DNA of 64,000 bases, from contig CAYXJR010000008.1 of NCBI GenBank assembly GCA_964465145.1, positions 21,998 through 85,997 of the forward strand, in the 5' to 3' direction. This DNA is from JAUVKA01 sp964465145. GTDB lineage: Bacteria; Bacteroidota; Bacteroidia; Bacteroidales; UBA12481. A model generated the notes under the pieces. The model ran no database searches. It had not been told where the DNA came from and saw nothing but the letters and a program-made list of their open reading frames with translations. The translations under genes were made by a program, and so were the position numbers. This document shows, in pieces, positions 1-8,027 of the stretch (within the stretch, counting starts at the first letter, position 1; each line of letters starts with the position of its first letter).

Positions 1-1
1 G

Positions 2-1156
2 TATGCTGGCCTGATGGTTATCAGGAAGTACCATGAGGACAATGGTGAGGGGCATCGGAATATTATACTGATCCCAGCCTCGGCCCATGGAACGAATCCC
101 GCCAGTGCTGTAATGGCAGGAGGTGAAGTTATTGTGGTGAAATGTGATGAGAATGGCAATGTTGATCTGAACGATCTTAAAGAGAAGGCCATCGAGCATT
201 CCGAGAATCTGGCTGCTTTTATGATCACATATCCTTCTACCCATGGTGTATTTGAAGCCAGGATCATGGAAATGACTGAATTGATTCATCAGTACGGTGG
301 CCAGGTATATATGGACGGTGCTAATATGAATGCCCAGGTGGGATTAACCAATCCGGCTATTATTGGAGCAGATGTTTGCCACCTTAATCTGCACAAGACT
401 TTTGCTATCCCGCATGGTGGAGGAGGGCCCGGAGTGGGACCCATTGGAGTGGCAGAACATCTGAAAGAATTTCTTCCTAATCATCCTGTTGTGAACACTG
501 GAGGGAAAAAAGGTGTTACAGTTGCTGCTGCTCCCTATGGAAGTCCACTTATATTGACAATTGCACATGCCTACATTAAGATGCTGGGAGGGGAAGGGCT
601 TACCAAGTCAACAATAATGGCTATGCTCAATGCCAATTACATGGCTGCCTCGATGGCTGGCCACTTTGATGTTTTATACAAGGGCAGTAATGGCTTCGTT
701 GCTCATGAAATGATCCTGGATTGCCGTAATATGAAGGCTGACTCAGGTGTGGAAACAGCTGATTTAGGCCGCCGATTAATGGATTACGGTTTTCATGCTC
801 CAACCCTGTCGTTTCCGGTTCATGAAACTCTGATGGTGGAGCCTACAGAAAGTGAATCAAAGCAAGAACTCGACCGTTTTATTGAGGCTATGATTTCTAT
901 TCGCTATGAAATATCCGATATTGAAATGGGCATTGTCGATTCGGAAAATAATGTGCTAAAGAATGCCCCGCATACTGCACGACAAATAGGTGATGATATA
1001 TGGAATCATCCCTATGGACGGCTAAAAGCTGCCTTCCCGATACCCTGGGTGGCTGAAAACAAATTCTGGCCGGCAGTGGGTAAGATAGATAACAGCTTTG
1101 GCGACCGGAACCTGATTTGCAGTTGTTTAGGATTCGAAGAATATACGAAAAAATAA
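2..1156 (+). CDS. gcvP: Glycine dehydrogenase (P-protein), C-terminal part
   Basis: This is the C-terminal ~384 residues of the pyridoxal-phosphate enzyme of the glycine cleavage system, which decarboxylates glycine and passes the aminomethyl group to the H-protein lipoamide. The reading frame is open to the left edge (first full codon at base 2), so the start and the N-terminal ~60 percent lie outside the window. The PLP-lysine region LHKTFAIPHGGGGPGVGP is at about residues 127-145 of the visible part, and upstream is the conserved IPASAHGTNPASA segment. The frame ends in TAA at 1154-1156 and is followed at once by a hairpin terminator. Identity is secure; only the truncation by the window edge is unusual. 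Confidence 0.96.
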   Translation, partial: YAGLMVIRKYHEDNGEGHRNIILIPASAHGTNPASAVMAGGEVIVVKCDENGNVDLNDLKEKAIEHSENLAAFMITYPSTHGVFEARIMEMTELIHQYGGQVYMDGANMNAQVGLTNPAIIGADVCHLNLHKTFAIPHGGGGPGVGPIGVAEHLKEFLPNHPVVNTGGKKGVTVAAAPYGSPLILTIAHAYIKMLGGEGLTKSTIMAMLNANYMAASMAGHFDVLYKGSNGFVAHEMILDCRNMKADSGVETADLGRRLMDYGFHAPTLSFPVHETLMVEPTESESKQELDRFIEAMISIRYEISDIEMGIVDSENNVLKNAPHTARQIGDDIWNHPYGRLKAAFPIPWVAENKFWPAVGKIDNSFGDRNLICSCLGFEEYTKK

Positions 1157-1190
1157 AAAGGGCCAGATTTATTTTATGAAATGGCCCTTT
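1157..1190. terminator. Bidirectional hairpin terminator between gcvP and the lipoprotein gene
   Basis: The stem AAAGGGCCA (1157-1165) pairs perfectly with TGGCCCTTT (1182-1190) around a 16-base loop. It sits between the gcvP stop and the end of the convergent gene at 1195, so it can serve both strands. Confidence 0.75.
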
Positions 1191-1194
1191 TGGA

Positions 1195-1914
1195 TTATTC
1201 GATTTTTACCATGCTGACAATGAACCACCATTGGTCTTTCGGGAAACAAAGGCAATATTTGAATTCCATTTGATTCCCGGTACAAGCATACATTATGCAA
1301 TGTTGAGTGATTTCAGCAGTCCATTGGCCATCCAGCCAACGGTGTGTCTGATTAACACAAATATCTGTATCGGATATTGACATTGGATCCATTTGGCCTT
1401 TTATGGAATGAGAAAATAAATTTCCAGTTATTGTGCTGCGGAGCTCCATGGTCATTTCACCTATTTCACTAATGCTCACCTTAACATGCGTAAGCCCAAG
1501 GTTTGATATATTGACAGATGTTTCGGTTTCCCAGGACCCAATATATGGGGCAGGGGCAACAGGGACATTGACAGTAAATACCTTTGTTGAGCCATTTTCT
1601 GCCGTAACAGTATAGCTTACAGGATTACTGTAATTCGTACTAACCCCAGCAATTGGGCCAATGCCCGCTTTTGCAGAGATCTCAATACTGGGGATGAGGT
1701 TATTTGTTGATGTTCCAAAGGGAACTTCGGCAACAATATCAGTACCGGAAATAGAACCGATCACATTGTGCCCAAGGCTGGCATTTTTGCTGGCCTCAAA
1801 AACGAAGGAAAGAATTTCCTTTTTATCGGATAGCTCTTCCTCTTTTTCACAGGAGGTGAATAAAATACCTCCCATGAATAGGAGGACAGCCAGAAAGAAA
1901 TAGTTCTTCTTCAT
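1195..1914 (-). CDS. Putative lipoprotein with DUF5018-like Ig domain
   Basis: A 239-residue secreted lipoprotein. The N-terminus MKKNYFFLAVLLFMGGILFTSC is a type II signal peptide with lipobox FTSC, so it is expected to be lipid-anchored in the envelope. Residues ~35-115 (ISFVFEASKN..., GVSTNYSNPVSYTVTAENGS..., VFTVNV) look like the beta-sandwich DUF5018/PKD-like domain common in Bacteroidota surface lipoproteins. The C-terminal half has several cysteines (CVNQTH, HCIMYACTG, YCLCF) and no family I recognise. It is convergent to gcvP and lies downstream of ddl with 25 bases between. Function unknown; a surface or stress lipoprotein is only a guess. Confidence 0.8.
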   Translation of the reverse strand: MKKNYFFLAVLLFMGGILFTSCEKEEELSDKKEILSFVFEASKNASLGHNVIGSISGTDIVAEVPFGTSTNNLIPSIEISAKAGIGPIAGVSTNYSNPVSYTVTAENGSTKVFTVNVPVAPAPYIGSWETETSVNISNLGLTHVKVSISEIGEMTMELRSTITGNLFSHSIKGQMDPMSISDTDICVNQTHRWLDGQWTAEITQHCIMYACTGNQMEFKYCLCFPKDQWWFIVSMVKIE

Positions 1915-1939
1915 GGCAAGGTGAATTAATTATTTTTTG

Positions 1940-2929
1940 TTATATGGGCAAAGTATCCTCCAGAAGGAGGCCATATAAGTCGCGCAGGCTCATGCCATAA
2001 GCATGTGCCTGTTGGGGGACTATACTATGAGAACTCATGCCAGGGACTGTGTTAACTTCAAGAAACCAAGGTGTTTGGCCTATCAATATATAATCGAATC
2101 GGACCAGGCCCCGGCATTGCAGAAGATCAGCAATAGTAACGGAAAGATCTTGGATTGATCGTGCAGTTTTTTGAGGGAGGAGGGCAGGGGTTATCTCATC
2201 TGCTATCCCCGGGGTGTATTTTGCTTCATAATCGAAAAATTCTTTTTTTGATACAATTTCCGTGATTGGGAAGACATGAGTTTTACCTTTGGTAATTAAC
2301 ATACCACAGGTAACCTCTCTTCCTGGTAGAAATTTTTCGATCAGAACTTCATCATCCTCCCTGAAAGCTTTAATTAATGCTTGTTCAATTTCACCGGACT
2401 TTTCGACCCGTGAAGTACCACAGCTGGAACCCCCACTATTGGGTTTGATAAAACAAGGATAACCGATAAGTTTATTTATTTTCTCCTGATTGATCGATTG
2501 CCCAACCCTTATCAAAAGGGATGGAGCAACAGGGATTTCAGCTTGTGCTAAAAAGTTATTGCATGCATGTTTGTTGAAGGTCAGGCTGCTGCAAAAAGCG
2601 CCACAGCCAGTGTAAGGCAAACCTATAAGATCAAAGTAAGCTTGCAAGATGCCATTTTCTCCTGGAGTGCCATGAATGGCATTGATTACCCCGTCGAATT
2701 TTAAGATACTACCATTCAAACGGGAACTGAAGTCGTGTCTGTTGATCTCAAAGCGTTGACCAAGAGTGCCCCAAACCTCCCAGCCAGTCTTTTTGATCTC
2801 CACAATATGTGCATTGTATTTATCAGAATCAATAATGTTTAGAATATTATTGGCACTACCGATGGAAATATCATATTCAGATGAATCTCCTCCGGCAACT
2901 ATAGCAATATTCTTTTTTTTCAGATTCAT
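1940..2929 (-). CDS. ddl: D-alanine--D-alanine ligase
   Basis: A 329-residue ATP-grasp ligase that joins two D-alanines for peptidoglycan precursor synthesis in the cytoplasm. Seen: N-terminal NIAIVAGGDSSEYDISIGSA, the substrate loop NAIHGTPGENGILQAYFD, the ATP-grasp lysine region PCFIKPNSGGSSCGTSRV, the EKFLPGREVTCG strand, and the Mg-binding end WFLEVNTVPGMSSHS. I start at the ATG at 2929; a TTG two codons upstream is also in frame. It is the last recognisable enzyme of the minus-strand cluster PASTA, T9SS protein, rluD, ddl. A plausible but weak promoter-like TACATTTA lies just upstream. Confidence 0.95.
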   Translation of the reverse strand: MNLKKKNIAIVAGGDSSEYDISIGSANNILNIIDSDKYNAHIVEIKKTGWEVWGTLGQRFEINRHDFSSRLNGSILKFDGVINAIHGTPGENGILQAYFDLIGLPYTGCGAFCSSLTFNKHACNNFLAQAEIPVAPSLLIRVGQSINQEKINKLIGYPCFIKPNSGGSSCGTSRVEKSGEIEQALIKAFREDDEVLIEKFLPGREVTCGMLITKGKTHVFPITEIVSKKEFFDYEAKYTPGIADEITPALLPQKTARSIQDLSVTIADLLQCRGLVRFDYILIGQTPWFLEVNTVPGMSSHSIVPQQAHAYGMSLRDLYGLLLEDTLPI

Positions 2930-3002
2930 TTTCAAAAAAAATCAATTATATTTAAATGTACGGAAATTTTTGGTTCTATGTTACAGGGAAGGCATGGAAA
3001 TT

Positions 3003-4046
3003 CTAATTAATACGACCCGATAGATATACATGCCATTTATCAATAACAAGCTGCATGTCCTGAGGTAGATCGGAATTGAATTCCATCCAGGATCCACTTT
3101 CCGGGTGGATAAACCCAAGTTCCTTAGCATGCAGGGCCTGTCTTGGCAAAATTTTGAAACAGTTCTGTACAAATTGCTTGTATTTTGTATAAGTTGTTCC
3201 CTTCAGGATCTGGTCGCCACCATATTCACCATCATTAAAAATGGGATGGCCGATGTACTGCATATGCACGCGGATCTGGTGAGTACGGCCAGTTTCAAGT
3301 TTACATTCAATAAGAGATATGTAGCCCAGGTCTTCCAACACCTTGTAATGGGTAACTGCTTGTTTACCATGGTCGCCTTCCGGAAAAACATACATGACCT
3401 TTCTGTTTTTCGGATTCCGTCCTATATTCCCTTCAATGGTACCCTCAGATTCCTTCGGGTTTCCCCATATCAATCCCTGGTATTTTCTTTGGGAGGTTTT
3501 ATTGTAGAATTGCTTTCCCAGATGGCTCTTTGCTTTTTCTGTTTTGGCTACAACCAATAATCCACTGGTATTTTTATCAATCCGATGAACCAGGCCTGCA
3601 CGACTGTCGGGGGTATTAAACATATCCAAATCCTTGAAATGCCAGGCAAGGGCATTCACCAGGGTTCCGGTATAGTTCCCATGCGCCGGGTGTACCACCA
3701 TGCCAGCCTCCTTATTAACCACAAGTAATTGTTCATCCTCATAAATGATATTGATGGGTATATTTTCCGGAATGAGCTCAAACTCTTTTCTGGGATAGGA
3801 TAAGAATATGACAATTACATCATTGGGTTTGACTTTATAGTTGGCTTTAACTAATTTGTTGTTCACCTTGATGCAACCCGCATCTGCCGCTGCCTTAATT
3901 TTTGTTCTTGAAGTGTCTTCAAGTTTGTGCAGCAGGAACTTATCTATCCTTAGAGGATTTTGGCCTTTATCCGCCTTGAATCGGAAATGTTCGAACAGTT
4001 CACTTTGATCGTCGATTTCTTCGGCATGCAGCCACATTTTATTCAT
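3003..4046 (-). CDS. rluD: RluA-family 23S rRNA pseudouridine synthase
   Basis: A 347-residue pseudouridine synthase of the RluA/RluD family. An S4 RNA-binding domain is at ~30-95 (PLRIDKFLLHKLEDTSRTKIKAAADAG...), followed by the catalytic domain with RAGLVHRIDKNTSGLLVVAKT at ~150-170, whose aspartate in HRIDKNTSG is the catalytic residue, and the GRTHQIRVHMQYIGHPI motif at ~255-275. RluD in other bacteria modifies helix 69 of 23S rRNA; the exact site here is inferred from domain layout. The start overlaps the upstream gene stop by eight bases (ATGAATAA), suggesting translational coupling. Confidence 0.92.
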   Translation of the reverse strand: MNKMWLHAEEIDDQSELFEHFRFKADKGQNPLRIDKFLLHKLEDTSRTKIKAAADAGCIKVNNKLVKANYKVKPNDVIVIFLSYPRKEFELIPENIPINIIYEDEQLLVVNKEAGMVVHPAHGNYTGTLVNALAWHFKDLDMFNTPDSRAGLVHRIDKNTSGLLVVAKTEKAKSHLGKQFYNKTSQRKYQGLIWGNPKESEGTIEGNIGRNPKNRKVMYVFPEGDHGKQAVTHYKVLEDLGYISLIECKLETGRTHQIRVHMQYIGHPIFNDGEYGGDQILKGTTYTKYKQFVQNCFKILPRQALHAKELGFIHPESGSWMEFNSDLPQDMQLVIDKWHVYLSGRIN

Positions 4047-5886
4047 GGGTAATAAGCAACTTCAGATGGTGAGTCATTCCCTTGGGATTTTGAAGGATCA
4101 CAAAATAAGTACCTGTACTCAAAGCAGGCAAATTAAGCTGATCCTTGATCCGATCTACAGAAAACACCTTTCGCCCCTGGATATCCAGGATATAAATCTG
4201 CGAATTATTCCAGGTATCCGGATATTCCAGATGAATGAAGGAGCTTGCAGGATTAGGATAAATCTTAATCTGACCCTGCTCTTGAGAAAGTGGTAAATCC
4301 CTGATACTGGTTTTCTTTGATTTGTTGGCAAAGACTGGTCGGATCATGAGGCTGCCTTCATAACTGGTTGATTTCCAAACTCCATCCATTGTGTAAAAAA
4401 TATTCTCCCGCTTGTTGGTGTTCCTGTCAAAACCAACATTAAGAAAGTCGTTGGTAACTTGTATCCAGCCGACATAAAATACTGATGGTACGATTTGTGC
4501 TGAATCCAGCAGGAAAGAGTCAAAGCCAGTAGAATTTTTATTAAAATCGGCACGCAGGCCACTCATCCGGTAAATCAATTCTCCTGGTTTTCCATTAATC
4601 TCATTCCAGACGGCACAATTGAAGTATTTCTGATTGGCATTTTGATAGCTTCTGTTGAAGAACATGTCAACACCGATAAGTGAATCAGAAGTCACCAGGT
4701 TTTCGAAACGACAGGCAACCCGGCCATTGCTGGCCCCTTCGCCCACCAGTCCATAGCCAGCCTCGGCCGTTCCATCATCATATGCATAGTAATTTTTGAA
4801 TTCCTGAACGAACTGCAGAGATGTATTGCCTGGAATAATATCTTGTTCAGCCGGTTGAAGATTAAGTTCAAGAGAAAATAGGGCGCTGTCTTGCGAATCA
4901 GATGTAAAGCCATAGTTAAAAGAAGCCTTATAACTTAGCCTTTCAAACGATTTGATTTCCTCAGGCTGCATGGTGATTTCATAGCAGGAGCCAGTACTAT
5001 TGAGGTCAAAAACCTTGAATATCGGTGTGTAGAAATGACGGTCGCCGGATAGATTTTGAATATGGATAGGGAAAAGTGTTTTTACAGCATTGATTCCCAA
5101 TGTTTTATAATGCTCCCAAGGCATTGACGAATAATTCAGCAGAAGGGATCCAACTGGCTCCACAAGAGTCAGATCCTTAATAATGGTATCCTGGTAGTTT
5201 CTATTGTTATTCAAATAAACATAGTCGAGATGCCAGTGGTCGGCATTAACCTTTAAGCTGGGCTCATAAGCATTAGCCAGGGAAGCAAAATTGACAAAAC
5301 GGAAGCGGAAACCTGCCTGAAGATAGGCTGCACCATCAATATTAATCAAAACCTGCTTAAACTCCTGGGTGAAGTGACCGGCTGAACTCCAGGCCCAATT
5401 CCAGGATTGTGTGGCCGGGGAAAGGAATTCCAGGACCAAGGAGTCAGTAGGCTCGGGTGCATCTCCTAATCCCTGTGCCTGAAAATAGAAGCTTAAATAT
5501 ACTGTGCTATCGGCGCCCAGATCGAGGTTAATAGCTTGTGAACTCAGGTAATCTGCCCTATATGATTCTATTCCGGCATTCTGGTAAATATTTCCAAGGG
5601 AATCTATACCGTCCAGGGTGGCAACACCGTAACCAGGCTGATTAATGGGATATGAATTATTGATATAGGCATTATTATCGGTCCATTTGCCTGGATCTGG
5701 ATAAATACTTGACCCCGAAAAATCATCCATAAAAGGAAGTTCCAACAAAAGAGTTGATTTTAGGTTTCTCTTTTGTTCAGGAAACACAGGATTTTGGCCT
5801 GCTGAAACCAGTTTTTCCTGTGACTGTCCTACGGTACATGCAAAGAATCCTGCTGTTAAAAAAAGTACCAGATATTTTTTATTCAT
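4039..5886 (-). CDS. T9SS type A sorting domain-containing protein
   Basis: A 615-residue secreted protein. I choose the ATG at 5886 (MNKKYLVLFLTAGFFACTVGQ), which begins the signal peptide and overlaps the previous stop by eight bases (ATGAATAA); an in-frame start 27 bases upstream would put polar residues before the signal. The last ~75 residues (IKIYPNPASSFIHLEYP..., YILDIQGRKVF..., LSTGTYFVILQNPKG) are a classic type IX secretion C-terminal sorting domain. The middle is beta-rich and not recognised; FMDDFSGSSIYPDPGKW and DHWHLDYVYLNN resemble jelly-roll (MAM/laminin-G-like) domains. Likely exported to the cell surface. Its place between a PASTA gene and rluD/ddl does not reveal a function. 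Confidence 0.88.
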   Translation of the reverse strand: MNKKYLVLFLTAGFFACTVGQSQEKLVSAGQNPVFPEQKRNLKSTLLLELPFMDDFSGSSIYPDPGKWTDNNAYINNSYPINQPGYGVATLDGIDSLGNIYQNAGIESYRADYLSSQAINLDLGADSTVYLSFYFQAQGLGDAPEPTDSLVLEFLSPATQSWNWAWSSAGHFTQEFKQVLINIDGAAYLQAGFRFRFVNFASLANAYEPSLKVNADHWHLDYVYLNNNRNYQDTIIKDLTLVEPVGSLLLNYSSMPWEHYKTLGINAVKTLFPIHIQNLSGDRHFYTPIFKVFDLNSTGSCYEITMQPEEIKSFERLSYKASFNYGFTSDSQDSALFSLELNLQPAEQDIIPGNTSLQFVQEFKNYYAYDDGTAEAGYGLVGEGASNGRVACRFENLVTSDSLIGVDMFFNRSYQNANQKYFNCAVWNEINGKPGELIYRMSGLRADFNKNSTGFDSFLLDSAQIVPSVFYVGWIQVTNDFLNVGFDRNTNKRENIFYTMDGVWKSTSYEGSLMIRPVFANKSKKTSIRDLPLSQEQGQIKIYPNPASSFIHLEYPDTWNNSQIYILDIQGRKVFSVDRIKDQLNLPALSTGTYFVILQNPKGMTHHLKLLITHE

Positions 5887-6754
5887 TTGTTGATTCGGTT
5901 GAAATGCTGTCAATCACAATTTGCAATGAATCTGGTGTCATCAGGTTTGAATCAGTCTCCATCAATTTCAGGCTGTCCGTTGTCAACCAAACATCAATGG
6001 CTGAGCCCAACCTTGCCTGGTTATTTCTAAAATCCGGAAGCTGTCTGAAAATTTGCGCTAATGCACTGTCCTCACCTGTTATCACCGTTTCATCAAACAC
6101 AATGGCACCCAAACTAAAATGGGTGTTCATAATTAACTCTCGTGCAGAATCCCGGGTTATGCCTGTCAATCGGGGTACATAGGCTTTTTCATCGCTTAGT
6201 CCTTGTCCCAGAACCAGGGTAATTCCTGATCCTTTTTCGATCGGAGTTCCTTCTAAAATTATTTCGCCTTTGTATTTCTGTTTTCTAACATATGTTTCGG
6301 CAAAATAGGGTTCATATTCAATGCTGTCAACATGTAATCCTGAGGCTTCGAGGATTCTCACAGCTTGCCTGTAGGGTGTTTCATAGGCTTTAGGCATAAG
6401 GATCATCTCTGGATTCCAGGAGTTTAGAATAAGAAATATTTTCCTGTTTTTTTTCACCCTTGCTCCGGCTGATGGATATTGATCTACAACAACACCACCG
6501 GGTTGATCTTCAAGGTATAACGAATCCTGTATTATCCAGGTAAGCTTCTCCTCGAAACACAACTTATCCGTTTCTGTCAGGGATAATCCTGAAAATTCAG
6601 GTACTATAATCTCTTTTCCATGATCGGTATAAATCCAAAGACCTACCTGAATGATGATCAGGATTAGGAGGGTAAGTCCAATCGCAATGGCTAGGTTTTT
6701 AAAAAAGACCCTGCTGATCAGGAATTTCCAAAAAATATTTTTCTTTGTTGGCAT
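5879..6754 (-). CDS. Membrane-anchored PASTA domain protein
   Basis: A 291-residue protein with one N-terminal transmembrane helix (NLAIAIGLTLLILIIIQVGLWIY, ~22-44) and a periplasmic part made of about three PASTA repeats (VPEFSGLSLTETDKLC..., MPKAYETPYRQAVRILEASGL..., VPRLTGITRDSARELIMNTHF...), ending in a Ser/Thr/Asp-rich tail. PASTA domains bind cell-wall precursors or muropeptides in known proteins, but here there is no kinase or transpeptidase domain. The ATG at 6754 is preferred because a TATCTTTG promoter element lies at 6784-6791, inside the longer possible reading frame, which would begin at 6808. First gene of the cluster leading to ddl, which fits an envelope role. Confidence 0.88.
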   Translation of the reverse strand: MPTKKNIFWKFLISRVFFKNLAIAIGLTLLILIIIQVGLWIYTDHGKEIIVPEFSGLSLTETDKLCFEEKLTWIIQDSLYLEDQPGGVVVDQYPSAGARVKKNRKIFLILNSWNPEMILMPKAYETPYRQAVRILEASGLHVDSIEYEPYFAETYVRKQKYKGEIILEGTPIEKGSGITLVLGQGLSDEKAYVPRLTGITRDSARELIMNTHFSLGAIVFDETVITGEDSALAQIFRQLPDFRNNQARLGSAIDVWLTTDSLKLMETDSNLMTPDSLQIVIDSISTESTNE

Positions 6755-6783
6755 CGCCCTATTTGCTTTTTTCAACGCTCCAG

Positions 6784-6791
6784 CAAAGATA
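6784..6791 (-). promoter_or_regulatory. Bacteroidota -7 promoter element for the PASTA gene cluster
   Basis: On the minus strand this reads TATCTTTG, matching TAnnTTTG, 29 bases upstream of the ATG at 6754. No clear -33 TTTG was found. It decides the start of the PASTA gene against the longer frame. Confidence 0.55.
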
Positions 6792-6844
6792 AAATTATCT
6801 GGGCACATTGAATAATTGCCATCTTTCTGGAAGGGTTTTTGTAT

Positions 6845-7927
6845 TTAATAGGTCTTCAGGATGTTATAGAGGGTGTCTCTTTCAACAGGAGTACGGCCGG
6901 CTTTATGGATAAGATCAACGAGATCCATGGTGGTAAGATTAGGATTTTGATCCTCAACTCCCGCCATGGAATAGATTCTGGTGCTGTCTTCTATAGTCCC
7001 ATCAAGGTCATCTACACCAAAAGAAAGCGACAGGGAAGCTGTTTCTTTGCCTATCATCGGCCAATAGGCTTTCAGATGAGGAAAATTGTCAAGGTAGATT
7101 CTGCTGATGGCATAATTCCTGAGATCTTCGATTATTGAGACTTCTCCGATCTCGGAGAGTTCGTTGTTTTCCGATCTGTATTTCAGGGGGATGAAAACCT
7201 GGAAGCCATGTGTTTCATCTTGTAAATCCCTCAACCTGGTCATGTGATCTATGCGCTGAGAATAGCTCTCCAAATGTCCATATAAGATTGTAGCATTACT
7301 GCGGATACCCAGCTTATGAGCCGTCCTGTGTATGTCGAGCCAGGTTTGGCTTCCAGTTTTATCCGGGCAGATCTTTTTACGAAGTGCTTCATCAAATATT
7401 TCAGCTCCGCCTCCGGGAATGCTTTCCAATCCGGCCTTTTTCAACCGCTCCAGTCCCGACGACCAGGAGAGCCCGGATTTACGAATCATGAAATCGAGCT
7501 CAACGGCTGTAAAACCTTTGACGTGGAGTTCGGGGAATGATGATTTAATTGTGGATAATAAATCCTCGTAGTAGTCCAGGCCCCTCTGAGGGTGAACACC
7601 ACCAACAATGTGTACTTCTGTGGCATCCTTCAACAAGTGTTCCTTAATTTTTGCCAGGATTTCTTCCTTATTCATTTCCCAGGCACCAGGCTGGTTAATA
7701 CGCCGTCGGTAAGAGCAGAATAGGCAATTATGTATACAAATGTTGGTGGGCTCAATATGGAAATTCCTATTAAAATATACCCGGTTGGAGTGTAATCTTT
7801 CCCGTACATTGTTTGCCAACATCCCCACAAAACCCAATTCTCCATCCTTGTAGAGGTGAATACCTTCTTCCGGACTGATCCTTTCACCGGAATTGATTTT
7901 TTTTTCTATTTCCTTTAGAATTCGCAT
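6845..7927 (-). CDS. mqnE: Aminofutalosine synthase (radical SAM)
   Basis: A 360-residue radical SAM enzyme of the futalosine route to menaquinone; MqnE joins 3-[(1-carboxyvinyl)oxy]benzoate to SAM to give aminofutalosine. The cluster motif NICIHNCLFCSYRRR (Cx3Cx2C) is at ~62-76, preceded by NRNFHIEPT, and the segment PGGGAEIFDEALRKKICPDK at ~170-190 is typical of MqnE rather than MqnC. Length fits the family. No other menaquinone genes are in the window. The upstream minus strand has TACCTTTA, one base from the promoter consensus, but with no good -33 partner. Confidence 0.93.
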   Translation of the reverse strand: MRILKEIEKKINSGERISPEEGIHLYKDGELGFVGMLANNVRERLHSNRVYFNRNFHIEPTNICIHNCLFCSYRRRINQPGAWEMNKEEILAKIKEHLLKDATEVHIVGGVHPQRGLDYYEDLLSTIKSSFPELHVKGFTAVELDFMIRKSGLSWSSGLERLKKAGLESIPGGGAEIFDEALRKKICPDKTGSQTWLDIHRTAHKLGIRSNATILYGHLESYSQRIDHMTRLRDLQDETHGFQVFIPLKYRSENNELSEIGEVSIIEDLRNYAISRIYLDNFPHLKAYWPMIGKETASLSLSFGVDDLDGTIEDSTRIYSMAGVEDQNPNLTTMDLVDLIHKAGRTPVERDTLYNILKTY

Positions 7928-7983
7928 GTATTTTTATCTCCCCTTATCCCTTAAAGTGGGGTAAAGGTAGAATAATTTAGAAT

Positions 7984-8014
7984 TTTGGAAGGCGCTATTC
8001 TTTTCACACCTTTG
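7984..8014 (+). promoter_or_regulatory. Candidate promoter for the FAD oxidoreductase gene
   Basis: TTTG (7984-7987), 19 bases, then CACCTTTG (8007-8014). The spacing is exactly the Bacteroidota one and the TTTG half of the -7 box is kept, but the TA is replaced by CA. It supports the ATG at 8028 over the in-frame TTG at 8016. Confidence 0.45.
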
Positions 8015-8027
8015 TTTGTTCAGAGCT

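Noticed and set aside
3105..3560. 151-codon open frame on the plus strand opposite rluD
   Set aside because: It is antisense to a clear RluD-family gene, has no recognisable domain, and its composition is that of a shadow frame.
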